From assembly GCF_000208865.1 (NCBI RefSeq), contig NC_018393.1, positions 2,046,001-2,110,000 on the forward strand: DNA of 64,000 nucleotides. Direction: 5' to 3'. This stretch comes from Neospora caninum Liverpool. Lineage: Eukaryota; Apicomplexa; Conoidasida; Eucoccidiorida; Sarcocystidae. Numbering within the stretch: position 1 is the first letter of the stretch; each line of letters begins with the position of its first letter. The notes under the pieces were generated by a model that saw only the letters and a list, made by a program, of their open reading frames with translations, had not been told where the DNA came from and made no database searches. The translations under genes were made by a program, and so were the position numbers. Below are positions 50,301 to 61,377 of this stretch, in pieces.

Positions 50301-53300
50301 GGAGACGAAAGGGCGAGGTCGAAGGGCACGTCGCATTTCGCCAGCAGGTGGAGGAGGAACAGCGGCGGGGGTATTGAACAGCAGCCGAGACGCGCAGCGG
50401 TCAAATCGAGGTCAATCAACACTGACTGGTAAAACGCGCGACGGTAGCACTGCGCCTCACTCACCACCGCCAAGCTGGAACATGACAACAGAACCGAGGG
50501 AACCCCGAGAGCTCAAACGCAGAAACGAGACGCTTGGCAGCGGAGCAGATGCTGAGGCCGAGTGAGGGCTGTCCAAACCAAGAGAGGGCGCTACTTGCAC
50601 GAGCACCTTCTGAGCCAACCCCAGACTCGACACATCCTGTAAAGATATACTTATATAAATATATATACGTGCATGTTTTTCTTTACATAGACGCAGACAG
50701 AGACAGGATTCAACGCAGACAGAGAACAAAAAGAGCGATACACACGTACCAATAGAGATAGATCGATACGGATAGATTTCGGGACACGGAGACTCGATAC
50801 GTCTATCTACATGTACAGATCGCCACGTGGGTTTCGTTGTCTCGAATATGGCGACGTCGCTCGGTCTGAGTTCTGAGTCAGCGCCCGCGCAGCCCGGGGT
50901 GCTTCGAGACGCTGCCAAGGATCATCCTTCTGTGACGTACCCGTTTCGAACCCACATACTGCAGGTGGTCACTTGGTGGAAGAAGACGAGTGTCCGAAAA
51001 TGGTGTTCCAGCGCCTCGATTCTGTCTTCCATCGTGACACCAAGAAGCTCCAGAAGCTCCTCGAGTGTCTCGACAGGACACGCTCTGTGCACCATCAGGG
51101 CCTTGAGCAACTGCGCCAGAAGCCGGCTAAGCGGGATGTGAAACGAGGTCGGGTGGCGGCTCACAAAGTGGTCCAGACTGCGATGCTCCGGATACACTGC
51201 GCAAACCCAACAAGCCCCGAAGGGTGCACGTATACACGCAGAAACTCACGAGAAAAAAGAGGCCCTTCGTGGTGGCAAGAGCCGCCGAAGACGCCCACGA
51301 GTGAGCCGCATGAATCCCACACAATCAAAAAGTTCTCTGGGTGTCCCAAGACCTCACCTCGCGCATATAAATGCATATCTACGTAGAGCCCATTACATAT
51401 ACATATTCATACACAAGCACATGTGTATTTCTCTGCATACGAGACCCAATGTATATGAACAAATACATAAAAATACTGACACCGATCTGGGTTATATCTC
51501 TATGTAGAAGCAGCCAAAAGGGAAGAGGCCGACCCCTTCTGGTTTCCCTCATGGTGTCCGTTATCGGTGGACCCGGTTCTCGGTTCTTCCCTCTTGTCAG
51601 TCTGTGGTTTTATCGGCTCTCTTTTGTTCCGTTCGTCCTCTCACCGCTTGACTCCACGTCGTCACGTTCGTCTCCAGTCGCGCCGCTCTGGCCGCCTCCG
51701 TCGCCTTCTCGCTTCTGTCTCTTATCCGAAGCGCACGCGTTCGCCTCTCCCCCTATCTCCGCTGCGTCTGCTCGCCTCGCTACTCGTGCTTCTCCCTCTG
51801 TCTCTCTCTGTGTCTCCCTCTGTATCTCTCTCTGTGTCTCCCTCTGTATCTCTCTCTCTGTCTCTGCCTGGCTCGGTCTGTCCCGCGTTCCCTCTGCGCG
51901 CGTTCGCTGTTTCGTGCGCTCCCGCGCGAGCAAGGGCGCGACGCCGCCGTCGCTCGCAAATACCCAGCTGATCCCTTCCTCGACGCACTCGCGTCGCCGC
52001 GTGGCTCCAATCCACGCCTGGAGTCTCTGCCGGGTCTTCTGGAAGATCAGGACGGCGACAGGCCACGGGCACGCCTCGAGGATCTCGTGCAGCGCGAGGG
52101 CGTTCTGGCCCAGCTCGATGGCGAGACAGAGCGCGTGGGACCACCGATGGGAATCCTCGTACTCGACGTGCGTGGTGGTACGCCGTCGATGCAAATTCAC
52201 GTTCTGACTCAGACAGTAGAGCGGCAGGAAACCGTCGTCCCAGAGGGCCGCTACATTCGACGGATGCTCTGACAGGTCTGAAAGCAAACAGAGAGAGAGT
52301 GAGAGGAAACGGGTGACTGAAACACGAAATGGCGAGAGGGAGAGAGAGACGAGGAGAAGGAGAGAGAGACGAGGAGAAGGAGAGAGAGACGAGAAGGAGA
52401 GAGAGACGAGAAGGAGAGAGAGACGAGGAGAAGGAAAGAGAGACGAGGAGAAGGAGAGAGAGACGAGGAGAGGCAGAGAGAGACGAGGAGAGGCAGAGAG
52501 AGACGCGAATAGGGAGAGAGAGACGAGGAGAGGGAGGGAGAGAAACACGCGGAGAGGGAGGGAGAGAAACACGTGGAGAGGGAGGGAGAGAAACACGCGG
52601 AGAGGGAGGGAGAGAAACACGCGGAGAGGGAGAGAGAGAGAGATGCGGAGAGGGAGGGAGAGAGAGACGCGGGAGAGGGAGGGAGAGAGACACGGGAGAG
52701 GGAGGGAGAGAGAGACGCGGGAGAGGGAGGGAGAGAGACACGGGAGAGGGAGGGATAGAGACACGGGAGAGGGAGGGAGAGAGATACGGGAGAGGGAGGG
52801 ATAGAGACACGGGAGAGGGAGGGATAGGGACACGGGAGAGGGAGGGAGAGAAACACGCGGAGAGGGAGGGAGAGAGAGATGCGGAGAGGGAGGGAGAGAG
52901 GGACGCAGACAGGGACAGGACCGAGACCAGGCGAACACGCTGCGCAAAGAACGAGTCGGGAAGTGAGCACCCCTGCTTCCGTGGCTCATGCAGACGCATC
53001 TCTGCGTGTGCAGCTGTCTCTGCGTAGGTTTGTGGAAACGAAGCAGGGGCAACACTCCGACTGTCGACATGGCATTCAGTGCCCCACGTGGATCAAAAAG
53101 GGCGTGTTACACACACAAAGACACATGCGGCGTACTGTCACAACACCAGTTTTCCAAATCTGGCTATGCTCCTAGGGTCCTCTGCACATATATACTTTGA
53201 TACATATAGGAGGAGAGAATACATATTTATACTCGTATAGCCCCGCATATTTCCACCGATGTGTGGCTCGTGGGCGCTGCTGAGATGTGTGGAGATCCAC

Positions 53301-56300
53301 GGAACTGTGTCGACAGAAGCGTGCGTTTGGACTGCGCCGTCGCTCTCTTGCGGTGGCTTCGCGCCTTTTTTTCCGATTCACTTACACTGGACGAGGAGAT
53401 CTTTCTCGGCGACGAGGTAGCGCACGTCGTTGAGGGAGTTGGTGTACCCTCTGCGATGCAGGAGACTATTTTTGATGTCGATGTACGGCGGAGAAGGATA
53501 CCCTCCCCAAGTGCACCGCCGGCGCCGCCAAAACAAGCTGAGACGGTCGCGCCCTCGCGGAGGCAGTTGCGGCACGGCTTGACCGAGGACGAGGCGGCAG
53601 GAGGAGAAGAGTAGCGGGAGGAGCAGTCCCGAGTAGAGGAGTCGCGTCAAGAGAGAGCGAATGGAGAGCACCTGGACAGTGACGCGCTCGAGTGCACTGT
53701 CGCTCTTGAGGACTAGGCTGAAGCCACAGCACGCAGACGAGCAGGAGGGGAGACATGGGGTGCCGAACGTGTGCAGATGCGCGGCACAGGAGCCTGGTAT
53801 CTCGGCGGCGCAGGAGAGAAGAACGGCGAAAAGGTGCAAACGAGAAAAACGGCAAAGGCGAAAAAATCAACGGCCACAAGAACAACCAAAGGGAGGCGAG
53901 ACTCGCGAGCTGTGCTGAGGCATGGGCACGAGGTTGGCATGCTCGGGAGCCCGGCGATGTTTATTGTGACTATGCGGAGCGCAACTTGCGAGGGGCGAAG
54001 GCGAGTGTCCCTAAACTTACTCTCTGTACTTCTGGATGAAGACGAACGCGAACTGCTCCTTGAACCACTCGTCGAACATGAGGGCCAGCCAGAGGGTGGT
54101 GAGCGAGGCATGCACAGCCTTCTCCGTCTTTGTTTCTTCTGACTCCGCTTCTTCGCGGTCCGAACTCCGGCGGTCCTCATCTTCGATCAAACGCCCGGAA
54201 ATGTCGCTCGCTACCTTCAGCAAAACAGACGCCACACAGGCGCCAATCCCATAGTGTCGGTAGGCACTCGACACGGAGGCAGAGGAAGAAGAAGACGACG
54301 AAGTGGAAGATCGTCTGCCGCTCTTGTCGCTGGGAAGTTCGTTTTTTCCTTCGAGTGTTTCGTTCTTCTCATGTTTTTTCCTTTCTCTCGGTGGCTCGCC
54401 GTTTCCTGCGTTGACCCCTGGTTCGCGGTCTGCTCCGTTTCCCTCACGCCTCCGGATTTCCGCGTCTCTCCCCTGGTCTCTTGGCCCCAGCGTGTGGGTG
54501 TCTCCATTCTCCGGCCGCCGCGCGGACTCGCCACCCCACATGGCGAATCTGAGGGCGTCGTCAAACGACTTCACGTTGACGCCGCCGGCCTTCTTCCGCT
54601 CTTCGATCTCTCGCAGTTCGCGGTCCGTCGCGAGGCGCATGCGTCGCTCAGCCTCCTCGCCCAGGAGCCCCCGCCCCCCCGCTTTCTCGGCCTGCTCCGC
54701 CTTCGCCTGCGCCTCCGCGGCTCGGGCGGCGCCCTCGGTCGCCCGCCGCGCGAACTCTTCTTCTTCGGACACCGACGCGCCTCCACGAGAAAGCGCTAGC
54801 GCCCGGTTGAGGAGGAGCGCCTGCCAGCCGTCGTAACGGGCGTAGTTCGGCGGGAGGAAGAGCCGCTCTGCGCCGGGTGTCTCCGCATTGGCGAACCCGC
54901 GGCTGTCGTCCGGCGTCCCGCGGACTGCCTCGAGCATCGCCTGGCCGATGCATCTCCGGATGCCTTCGTGCTGCTCCGAGAGCTGGAGCAGCGTCGCGCA
55001 CAGTTCCTGCGTGGCGATCCAGTTCTTGTCCAGCGCATGCATGGCCAGGCGGCGAACGAGCACGCGAAGCAGCAGGACGAGGGCGAACTTGCAGGGCGTG
55101 GGCAAGGCAACAGACGGGTCAACGTCGCGGTGACTCCCCGGATGGTGGCGACAGAACCCGGAGGGCGCCCAGGCGGAGGCGTCGCCGCAGTCGCAGCAGC
55201 CACCGCAACTCGAGCGGTAAATGAAGTAGCTATGGCCCAGGTGGTTTCCCTCCTGGAAGCAAAACACGCAAATGCAGCTGCTCTGGCTCCCGCCGCATGT
55301 CAAACACCGGTACGCGACGTGCTCGCCGTCCCAAACCTGGCCGCACCGCGACCGCGCAAGGGGCAGCGAAGACAGCCGAGACAAAAATGCCGCCGCCACC
55401 TCCGTCACGCACGCAGACGGAGGAGCCTCCAGAGCCGAAAACGGAACAAAGGGACCAGACGAGGGGGGCGCGGGGCGCGATGTGCAGGGACTGTCAGGAC
55501 GCGCGGCGGGCGCAGGCGACGCTGGAGACGCCGGAGCCGCCGCGTCTGGCTCAGCCGAAGGCAGCAGTTCCCGAAGGGGTGCAATGCACGGCAAGAGCCT
55601 CTGGTGAGCTTCGGTGTCTCCGAGAGTCGCAAAGAAAGTTGAGAAGAGGGACAGCAGAAGCTCGGGGTCTTCGAGCTGCTCCACAATCACTGAGGCGGCG
55701 AGGAGGATAGTGGCCGGCGCCGCAGTCTCCAGGAGAGAGTCCAGGAGACGGTCGAGGTGGACGAGAGAGCCCGCGTAGGTATCGAGAGCCTCTCTGAGGG
55801 TCGGGAGGGACGCGCGGGAGACCTGCGGAGACCAAGGCATCGGGAGATTCCGTGAAGAGCCTTCGCTCCGTCCGGCGCGCTCTTCGAAAAAGGCCCCGTC
55901 GAGCGCTTCCAGGTGTCGTGCACACACGTTGAGCAGATGCACGAGTTGGGCCTCAGAAGCAAAAACGCGCATCTCGTCTGCAAACGTCGGAAGAGGAGGG
56001 TACGAAGGTAGATACACTCCCGAAGACGCGGGAGACTCCGGCAGTAAATCTTGACTCGTATGCGCGACATCTCCCGAGGCAGAAGAAGCACAGGAAGCAG
56101 AAGCAGACGAGGCAGCAGGGATAGGTCGAGGAGACTCGGCGAGGGGAGGCGAGGGAGCCATCGATTCCGACGGGAAGTCAAAACAGTCGGCGACGGCGTC
56201 CTCGCCGCCAAGACCCCACGCCACGTGAGTTCCCTCGCTCTCTGCTGCGCGAAAGAGGAAAGGTAAAGCGGACGAAGGAAGCGAAGAAGACGCGGAAGAA

Positions 56301-57121
56301 GAAGAGGCTGAAGATGGTGGAAAAGAGGACGACGAAGAAGAGGACGAAGACGCAGCGAGAGCCGGTGCTTGAGATGGCGGGAGTGACAGGGATCCGCGGG
56401 CGTCTTTAGCTCTTCCCCAAAGTCGCGATCCGCGTTCTTCTGTTGGTGCGAAATCGCGAGTTAAAGAGGGAGGAGCCACAGGAAAGGAAAATCGTCTGAG
56501 GCTGCTGTCGGTGTCTCCATCGGCCTCGCCTTCTGCAGTTTCGGCTCTTGCTTCTCTCCCCTCGCTGCCGGAAGGCAATGCCGTCTCGCGAAAGCTGTCG
56601 CCGTCGGGGGGTTCTTCAGGCTCCGCCACTCGGCCGTTCCAGAGGTCGAGGCCTCGCAAATCTCCAAGGCCTCGGGCAGGCACAGACGCAGATGAGGAAG
56701 GATGGGGCTCATCTCTAGCGACTAGAGCGGACCGAGCGAAAGGCAGAGTGGCACCGGAAAGTGGATTCGGCCCAGCTCCGGGTTCGCCGCCAAGGCCACC
56801 TCCGCTGTTGTCTCCGAAATGGGCAAGCTCCCCACAAGAGCGTGAAGCGACCGGAAACACAGCGACATCAAGAACACTGTCGGTCCGTGACGATGGAGCG
56901 ATGGCGGAATCTGGGACAACAGATGATGGGTTTTCTGTTTCACTCACTTCACCTCCATCTTCGCGGGGTCTATTGGCACCTCCCTCTTCAGGTGTCGCTT
57001 GGGATGCGTCTCTCGCAGGACGATCTCGCCGGTCGTGATTCGACGCATCCGTTGAGGTATGCTCTTCAGAACTGGGAGACGGTGGTGCCTCGACAGGCGG
57101 CAGACGGGAAGACGAGTCCAT
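34427..57121 (-). CDS. Giant UBR1-type N-recognin E3 ubiquitin ligase (15 exons, ~5461 aa)
   Basis: Exons: 57121-54021, 53717-53386, 52277-51645, 51196-50941, 50474-49760, 49375-47146, 46747-44883, 44370-39324, 38940-38229, 37896-37548, 37223-37131, 36621-36020, 35716-35563, 35257-35128, 34593-34427. All phases agree (16386 nt). The UBR box is at residues ~593-661 (CGQVWDGEHVAYRCLTCGG through CCDCGDASAW to GFCRHHPG); it binds basic N-terminal residues in this family. Exons 2-5 follow the UBR1 helical scaffold and keep MWVRNG. The RING-H2 is split: CVSC at 3086 and SCGHRMH...CPYC at 3331-3363. The C-terminal cap in exons 12-15 has TPACAVCVTCGAFLCALDCC, HAATCGMGLALYLHL, HLDAYG and LLKRGKPLHLSLNRLGRL, as in UBR1/UBR2. 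Human UBR1 is 1749 aa; the excess is Ser/Ala/Gly/Glu-rich insertion, mostly in exons 6-8. Expected role: E3 of the Arg/N-degron pathway in cytosol or nucleus. ATG 57121 is the first in-frame ATG. Confidence 0.9.
35311..35340. repeat. (AT)n microsatellite in UBR1-like intron 13
   Basis: Perfect 30-bp alternating run. A second TA run lies nearby at 35455-35477. Confidence 0.95.
37102..37124. repeat. (GT)n microsatellite abutting a 5' splice site
   Basis: On the minus strand this is a CA repeat that begins six nucleotides into intron 11 of the UBR1-like gene (donor at 37130). Confidence 0.95.
37417..37478. repeat. Two adjacent (TA)n runs in UBR1-like intron 10
   Basis: Runs at 37417-37436 and 37453-37478, separated by a 16-bp non-repeat piece, within the intron between exons 10 and 11. 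Confidence 0.9.
51791..51868 (-). repeat. Coding purine minisatellite in UBR1-like exon 3
   Basis: About three 24-bp units (tctctctctgtgtctccctc plus four bases on the plus strand) lie inside exon 3 and encode a Glu/Arg/Gln/Thr/Ile-rich repeat (REIQRETQ). The unit length preserves the frame. Confidence 0.9.
52329..52917. repeat. GA-rich minisatellite in UBR1-like intron 2
   Basis: Nearly 590 bp of purine-only-like repeats on the plus strand. Short 15-18 bp units (gagagagacgaggagaag) dominate on the left and 24-28 bp units (agggagggagagaaacacg) on the right. On the transcript strand it is a CU-rich tract ending ~50 nt before the exon 3 acceptor. Long open frames in this array are compositional. 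Confidence 0.95.
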
Positions 57122-58591
57122 TGTCGTTGCGCTGCTTTCTACGAAGCGAAAAGCTGGAGGAAGAGACGGAAAGCATCGTCGATGCAAGGCAGGGTTGGGG
57201 AATGCGCCGGAAGTCGCATGCAACGCTTCGGTTTCCCACGCTCCAAGCGGCGAAATCTAAGTCGCGAAGCCTATGAACGACCGCAGGTCCGAACACACAT
57301 ATGCCGAGTCACGTCGATACGTGCGTGTGACTATACGTATGTGCGCATGCTTACATCTGAGTGTATATGCGTGTGTGTGGGCACCACTTGTGCAAAGAGC
57401 TGCATTTGGGAGAAACTGCGCAATGAGAGGCTAAGATAACCCACAGCCGTAGCGCACGAGGCAAAGAACAGCGACGGGATCTCCGCGGGGCATGGATTAA
57501 TAAGCCCAAACAGAGAGAGGGAGTGCAACAGAAAGGAGCAGAGAAAAGGACACCGAAGTGGGATGGAGCACGGCTCAGCAGCCTGTGTGCGCGACGTGCG
57601 ACGGTTGCGGAAGGCGAGAAAGGGGCGCACAGCAGGGGCGAGGAGTGAGGATAACACGGTGTCTGGTGGAAACCAGGCAGAAGGTCGGACTCATACACCT
57701 GTATCATCAAGTGGATAGAAGAACGATTGGTCGTCGCGGGAGAATGAACCCTCGCGAGTTGAAAGCCGCTGGCGCAGGAAGACATTTCTTACAGGCGGAA
57801 ACCCATCATTCGTCATAACCGGACGCGTGTGCGCTTTGCATGCCACTGCGAATATGTCGAACGCCAAAAGCGAAAAACGGATTGATGAGCGGCAAATAGC
57901 AAGAGCGGCAAGAGACCGGAAGAATTGTTTCACAGCAAAAAGTACGGGAAATCGGTAGCTGAGCGCGCTGTTCGCCGGAAGAGGAACAAAGGAGACAATA
58001 TGCCGAAGTGCAGAGAGGCTCAATCGACGGAATCTGACGAACGAGACATGGCATTTCCTAAAAATAGTGGATGGCACGCTCCTGGCATGTGTTCACCAGC
58101 CTTCACATCCGAGTCAGAAAGAATGGTTCAGCTTTTTTGAAAGCGAGGGAGGCTCTGGCATCGAGAGAAATATTTGAGCAGCGATTTCCAGATATATAGA
58201 GGCCGGGATTCAGGTCACAAAGCATAATGCAAGACGAAACGCACCGGAATTTTTTCGTTCACGCCGAAAAAAGGCAACGCTCAAGTCGGACGGCGAAACG
58301 CCTCCTCTCATAAAATAAAATCGAAACGGCCGCACATCTATTGTGACGGTGCTGGTTCCCCTCGGCTGACCGAACATGACAATCGGGCGGTGCCACTAAA
58401 CCAGAGCGCGCAGAACGAGCTCAACGAATGTGAGAGAGAAAATGGCGGCAGTCTTGGACGCAAAGACAACCTCTCCCAGTACGATCTCTACCAAGCAAGC
58501 GAGCTCTGTGGTCACTGTGGTGGGCTGCATGCGTGCCATGCGAGAAAAAAGGAAACTCTCTCTTGTAGGTAGTCGTCGCACACCGCTAGGG
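57122..58591. promoter_or_regulatory. Upstream region of the UBR1-like gene
   Basis: The 1.47 kb between the UBR1-like ATG and the left arm of the large inverted repeat should contain the UBR1-like promoter and leader. Frames below 145 codons on both strands have no domain. I see no defined motif. Confidence 0.45.
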
Positions 58592-59545
58592 TCACTCCAG
58601 CAACAAGACGAAATGACATGGACGGGAAACCCGCAACTGTACAGACGACATGAATCCTGGATGTGACCAATCCAGAAGAGTAGGCGCTCGCTTCCTAGTC
58701 AATATTGCAACCTGCGGAGCGCCAAATGGAGCGGACTCGTTCTCAGCTGCCACTTCTCGACGGCAAACCTGGTAAGGGGCAGCCGTTTGGCTGTCTGCGT
58801 CACCTGGTATGAGCAGTACTGAGAGTAACATGGAAATGAACTAAACAGCATTATGAGGAAAGCCCACCAGAGTGTTCTCTAGATCTCATGTTTCGTTGTC
58901 CGGAGGGAGATCTTGTTCAGTGCGTACTAATCACGGTTATGGTAGAGCGTGCATGCCACTAGCTGAACAAGCGTATCGAGTGCCACTCGAACGACTGCCC
59001 AGTCAGGTTCCATGGAGTGGGACAGAGGTCCAGTCTCACGAAGACGACGACGAAACTCTGGCAAGGTATCCACCACAATCTGCTTCATGTTTCTCGCTTT
59101 CCGCCTTTGCCATGCCATCGCCTCCCCTGTGCACAAGACATCGGAGAAACAACAGAGGCCTTGAGCAATCCGCAACCACGGACCCCCACCAGAGTTGGCA
59201 GGCACATCGCACGCCGGTTCCAAGCCTAATTCACCAGCTTATTCATCTTCCACGTTTCTCGCATTTTCGCTTGAATGTACGGGTAACTACGCGGAGGTGC
59301 ATGCCGTCTTGTCTGACCAGGCATCCAGTGTTGCTTTCTGCCCTTCCGTAGCAAGTAGTCGTACGCCGCTCGGATGCTCCAGCAGCCCCTTTCCAACACA
59401 ACCGTTCCAGTGTCTGGTTATATATTCTTCAGGCTGGAAGATTGAGTTGTGGTCCTGATTCCCTAACAAAAAGGTCCATGATGGGCTTTGGGGATGTGGC
59501 TGATAGTTAGGATTTCGCGTCTTTGCGCAGTTGCAGTCACCACAG
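58592..59545 (+). repeat. Left arm of a ~950-bp inverted repeat
   Basis: This segment is the reverse complement of 61378-62330. The inner ~860 bp (from about 58695) is nearly identical, with only scattered single-base differences. The outer ~100 bp is clearly more diverged (roughly 80%) but still aligned. The arm ends exactly at the run of Ns, so its inner border is not known on this side. Confidence 0.92.
58927..59460 (-). CDS. Candidate duplicated ORF pair in left inverted-repeat arm (unknown function)
   Basis: On the minus strand a frame with IFQPEEYITRHWNGCVGKGL (ending near 59287) is followed after ~65 bp by a second open frame, 59223-58927, with RKARNMKQIVVDTLPEFRRR and SMEPDWAVVRVALDTLVQLV. 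The sequences look protein-like (amphipathic helices, few low-complexity runs) and both are intact in the other arm. A small intron could join them (GT at the end of the first frame, AG before the second), but this is unproven. I do not recognise the family. It could equally be a non-coding repeat. Confidence 0.25.
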
Positions 59546-59645
59546 NNNNNNNNNNNNNNNNNNNNNNNNNNNNNNNNNNNNNNNNNNNNNNNNNNNNNNN
59601 NNNNNNNNNNNNNNNNNNNNNNNNNNNNNNNNNNNNNNNNNNNNN
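59546..59645. other. Assembly gap (100 Ns)
   Basis: Exactly 100 Ns, the conventional size for a gap of unknown length, placed at the inner edge of the left inverted-repeat arm. Confidence 1.
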
Positions 59646-61377
59646 TTGCGCTCTGAACAGGTAGACCCTTTCCCACACTACCGAGACGACGAACGATAAT
59701 TTGGAATTTCGTCCTTAAAATTGTAGTGCTGCCTACAGGAACTCAGACCGGATATCGTGACGCACTCGAGGAGTGTTTGGTACTGAATTTCATCCGAGGG
59801 ACTACCAATAAATGAAGGCAGCAAACCATACAACGTCCAAAAAATGAAAACGATAAACCGGAGATCTTCTCAGTAGCCGTTGTCGCCTTCCGCGGACCAC
59901 GTTCCGAGCAGTATATGTCTCAACACGGCGTGCCGCTATTTGCCGGCGTCGCATGGGGGCTAGGGCCGGCACTTAAAACACGCCCGTTCTTGGGGTTGCT
60001 GCGGAGAGTGCGGGGAGAGACGGCAAGTTTCATCAAGCAGGAAGGTTTCACGCTTTTGTAAACGGCGGCAATCGCTCGGGGTTTTGGCACAGAGGAGAGG
60101 GACCGCAGTCAGTCGCTCCTGTATGGAAGTCACCTCAACCTGGAGCGGTTGTCCCCTTGCCAGCGTTATCGGGTGTACTGGTATAGGGTTACGTGGGTGT
60201 GGAAGCTCCTTCAAACCGAAAGTTGCAGACATCCAATTAACCATTCAGTAGCCTCAGGATTTAGCACCATAACTAGTACTTAATGGAAGGTCCATTGACC
60301 AACCTAGACCACTACCGAATTCGGAACAGATACTAGGGGTAGAACAAGCCTATAAATAATCCGCTCTCAGAGGGTTCTACCCCTAGTATCTGTTCAGAAT
60401 TCGGTACGATAGCACTTGTTCTGGACCTACCGCATGGTCAGCTAAGGGATGACCAGGTGCCTGACGGTTGTGATTAGGGCCTGGGTCACCAGGGAATGAA
60501 AGCCGAACAGTACCAGCGAGAAGACGACGCGCGGTTATGTTAGTAGAGGACGAGGCGGCGTGGCAGTCTTCGAGACCATTCCAAAGAAGCGCAAGCAACG
60601 ACACAAAGGAAGCGCTCTGTTGGCGTGAAGGCCGATGTGAACGTGACGAGGGAATGAAAGACAATCCAATGCACTTCGCAGGTCACAAGCGGTCTACCCC
60701 GGGGCACAAAGGTGAAGATGGGTCAATCTCGGTTGCAAGCCTAGTGCGCCAACTGGGGACGTTCGACAAAAGCCATGATTAAACATGCACGCAGTCCATC
60801 TCTGTCTCCTAATGACGGGTGCACGGTTTCGTTTTCTCCCCTCGATTCACCTGTGACGCCCATGAATGAGCATGTTTCTCGGCTGTCGTCAGGTCACTGC
60901 GCCGCCATTGCATGTGGACGCAACAATTCTTTGATTCGCCTTCCACATCTCTAAGACTTTTTAAATCTAGTAAACGGAGCAGATGTTGGCCATGGGGGGA
61001 TACCGGAGAACAGCAAAATGGGCAGACCTACATGTTACCTTGCGCTTGTTGTCCGCCAGCTTCGTACGGGCGCACTCGTGTTGAACGTGTAATACCATCA
61101 CGGAAGACAACATGTAGGTTTGAGCTTTCGCGTTCTGTGTGGCAGAGGTGCGAACTGAATGGGTTGTGTGTTTTGTACTTTTTTAACGGGGCGGTCACGT
61201 CACTATAATGAACTGCGGCGAAAACGCACGCGCCCCCCGACCATATCGTGCTTGAGAACTGAATCATTGGTTTTTTTTTCACGAGCCGCCGTTGGTAGAC
61301 TGCCAGCACATCCACTCCACATTCTTGCAAACTGTCTGTGTTGCAACACTATCCTCAGAACGGGAAGACGTTTGTCA
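59646..61377. other. Unique spacer between inverted-repeat arms
   Basis: About 1.73 kb without a convincing gene. Frames of up to 100 codons lie on both strands. It contains a 33-bp foldback at 60313-60406. The two halves of the spacer are not homologous to each other. Confidence 0.5.
60313..60406. repeat. Short foldback: 33-bp inverted repeat with 28-bp loop
   Basis: Left stem 60313-60345 (taccgaattcggaacagata then ctaggggtagaac) pairs with right stem 60374-60406 with one mismatch. The loop contains tataaataa. It is the right size for a small transposon-derived foldback or a strong hairpin. I see no flanking target-site duplication. Confidence 0.9.

Noticed and set aside
46343..50488. A single 1381-residue protein
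   Set aside because: It spans exons 5 and 6 of the UBR1-like gene plus two introns. Good splice sites at 49759/49376 and 47145/46748 restore family-like sequence.
51610..53070. Overlapping 425- and 486-codon Ser/Leu/Pro repeat frames and their plus-strand Arg/Glu counterparts
   Set aside because: They run through the intron 2 minisatellite. Only the part corresponding to exon 3 (52277-51645) fits the UBR1 family and the reading phase.
57122..57223. Upstream start for the UBR1-like protein at 57223
   Set aside because: The codon there is TTG. The first in-frame ATG is at 57121.
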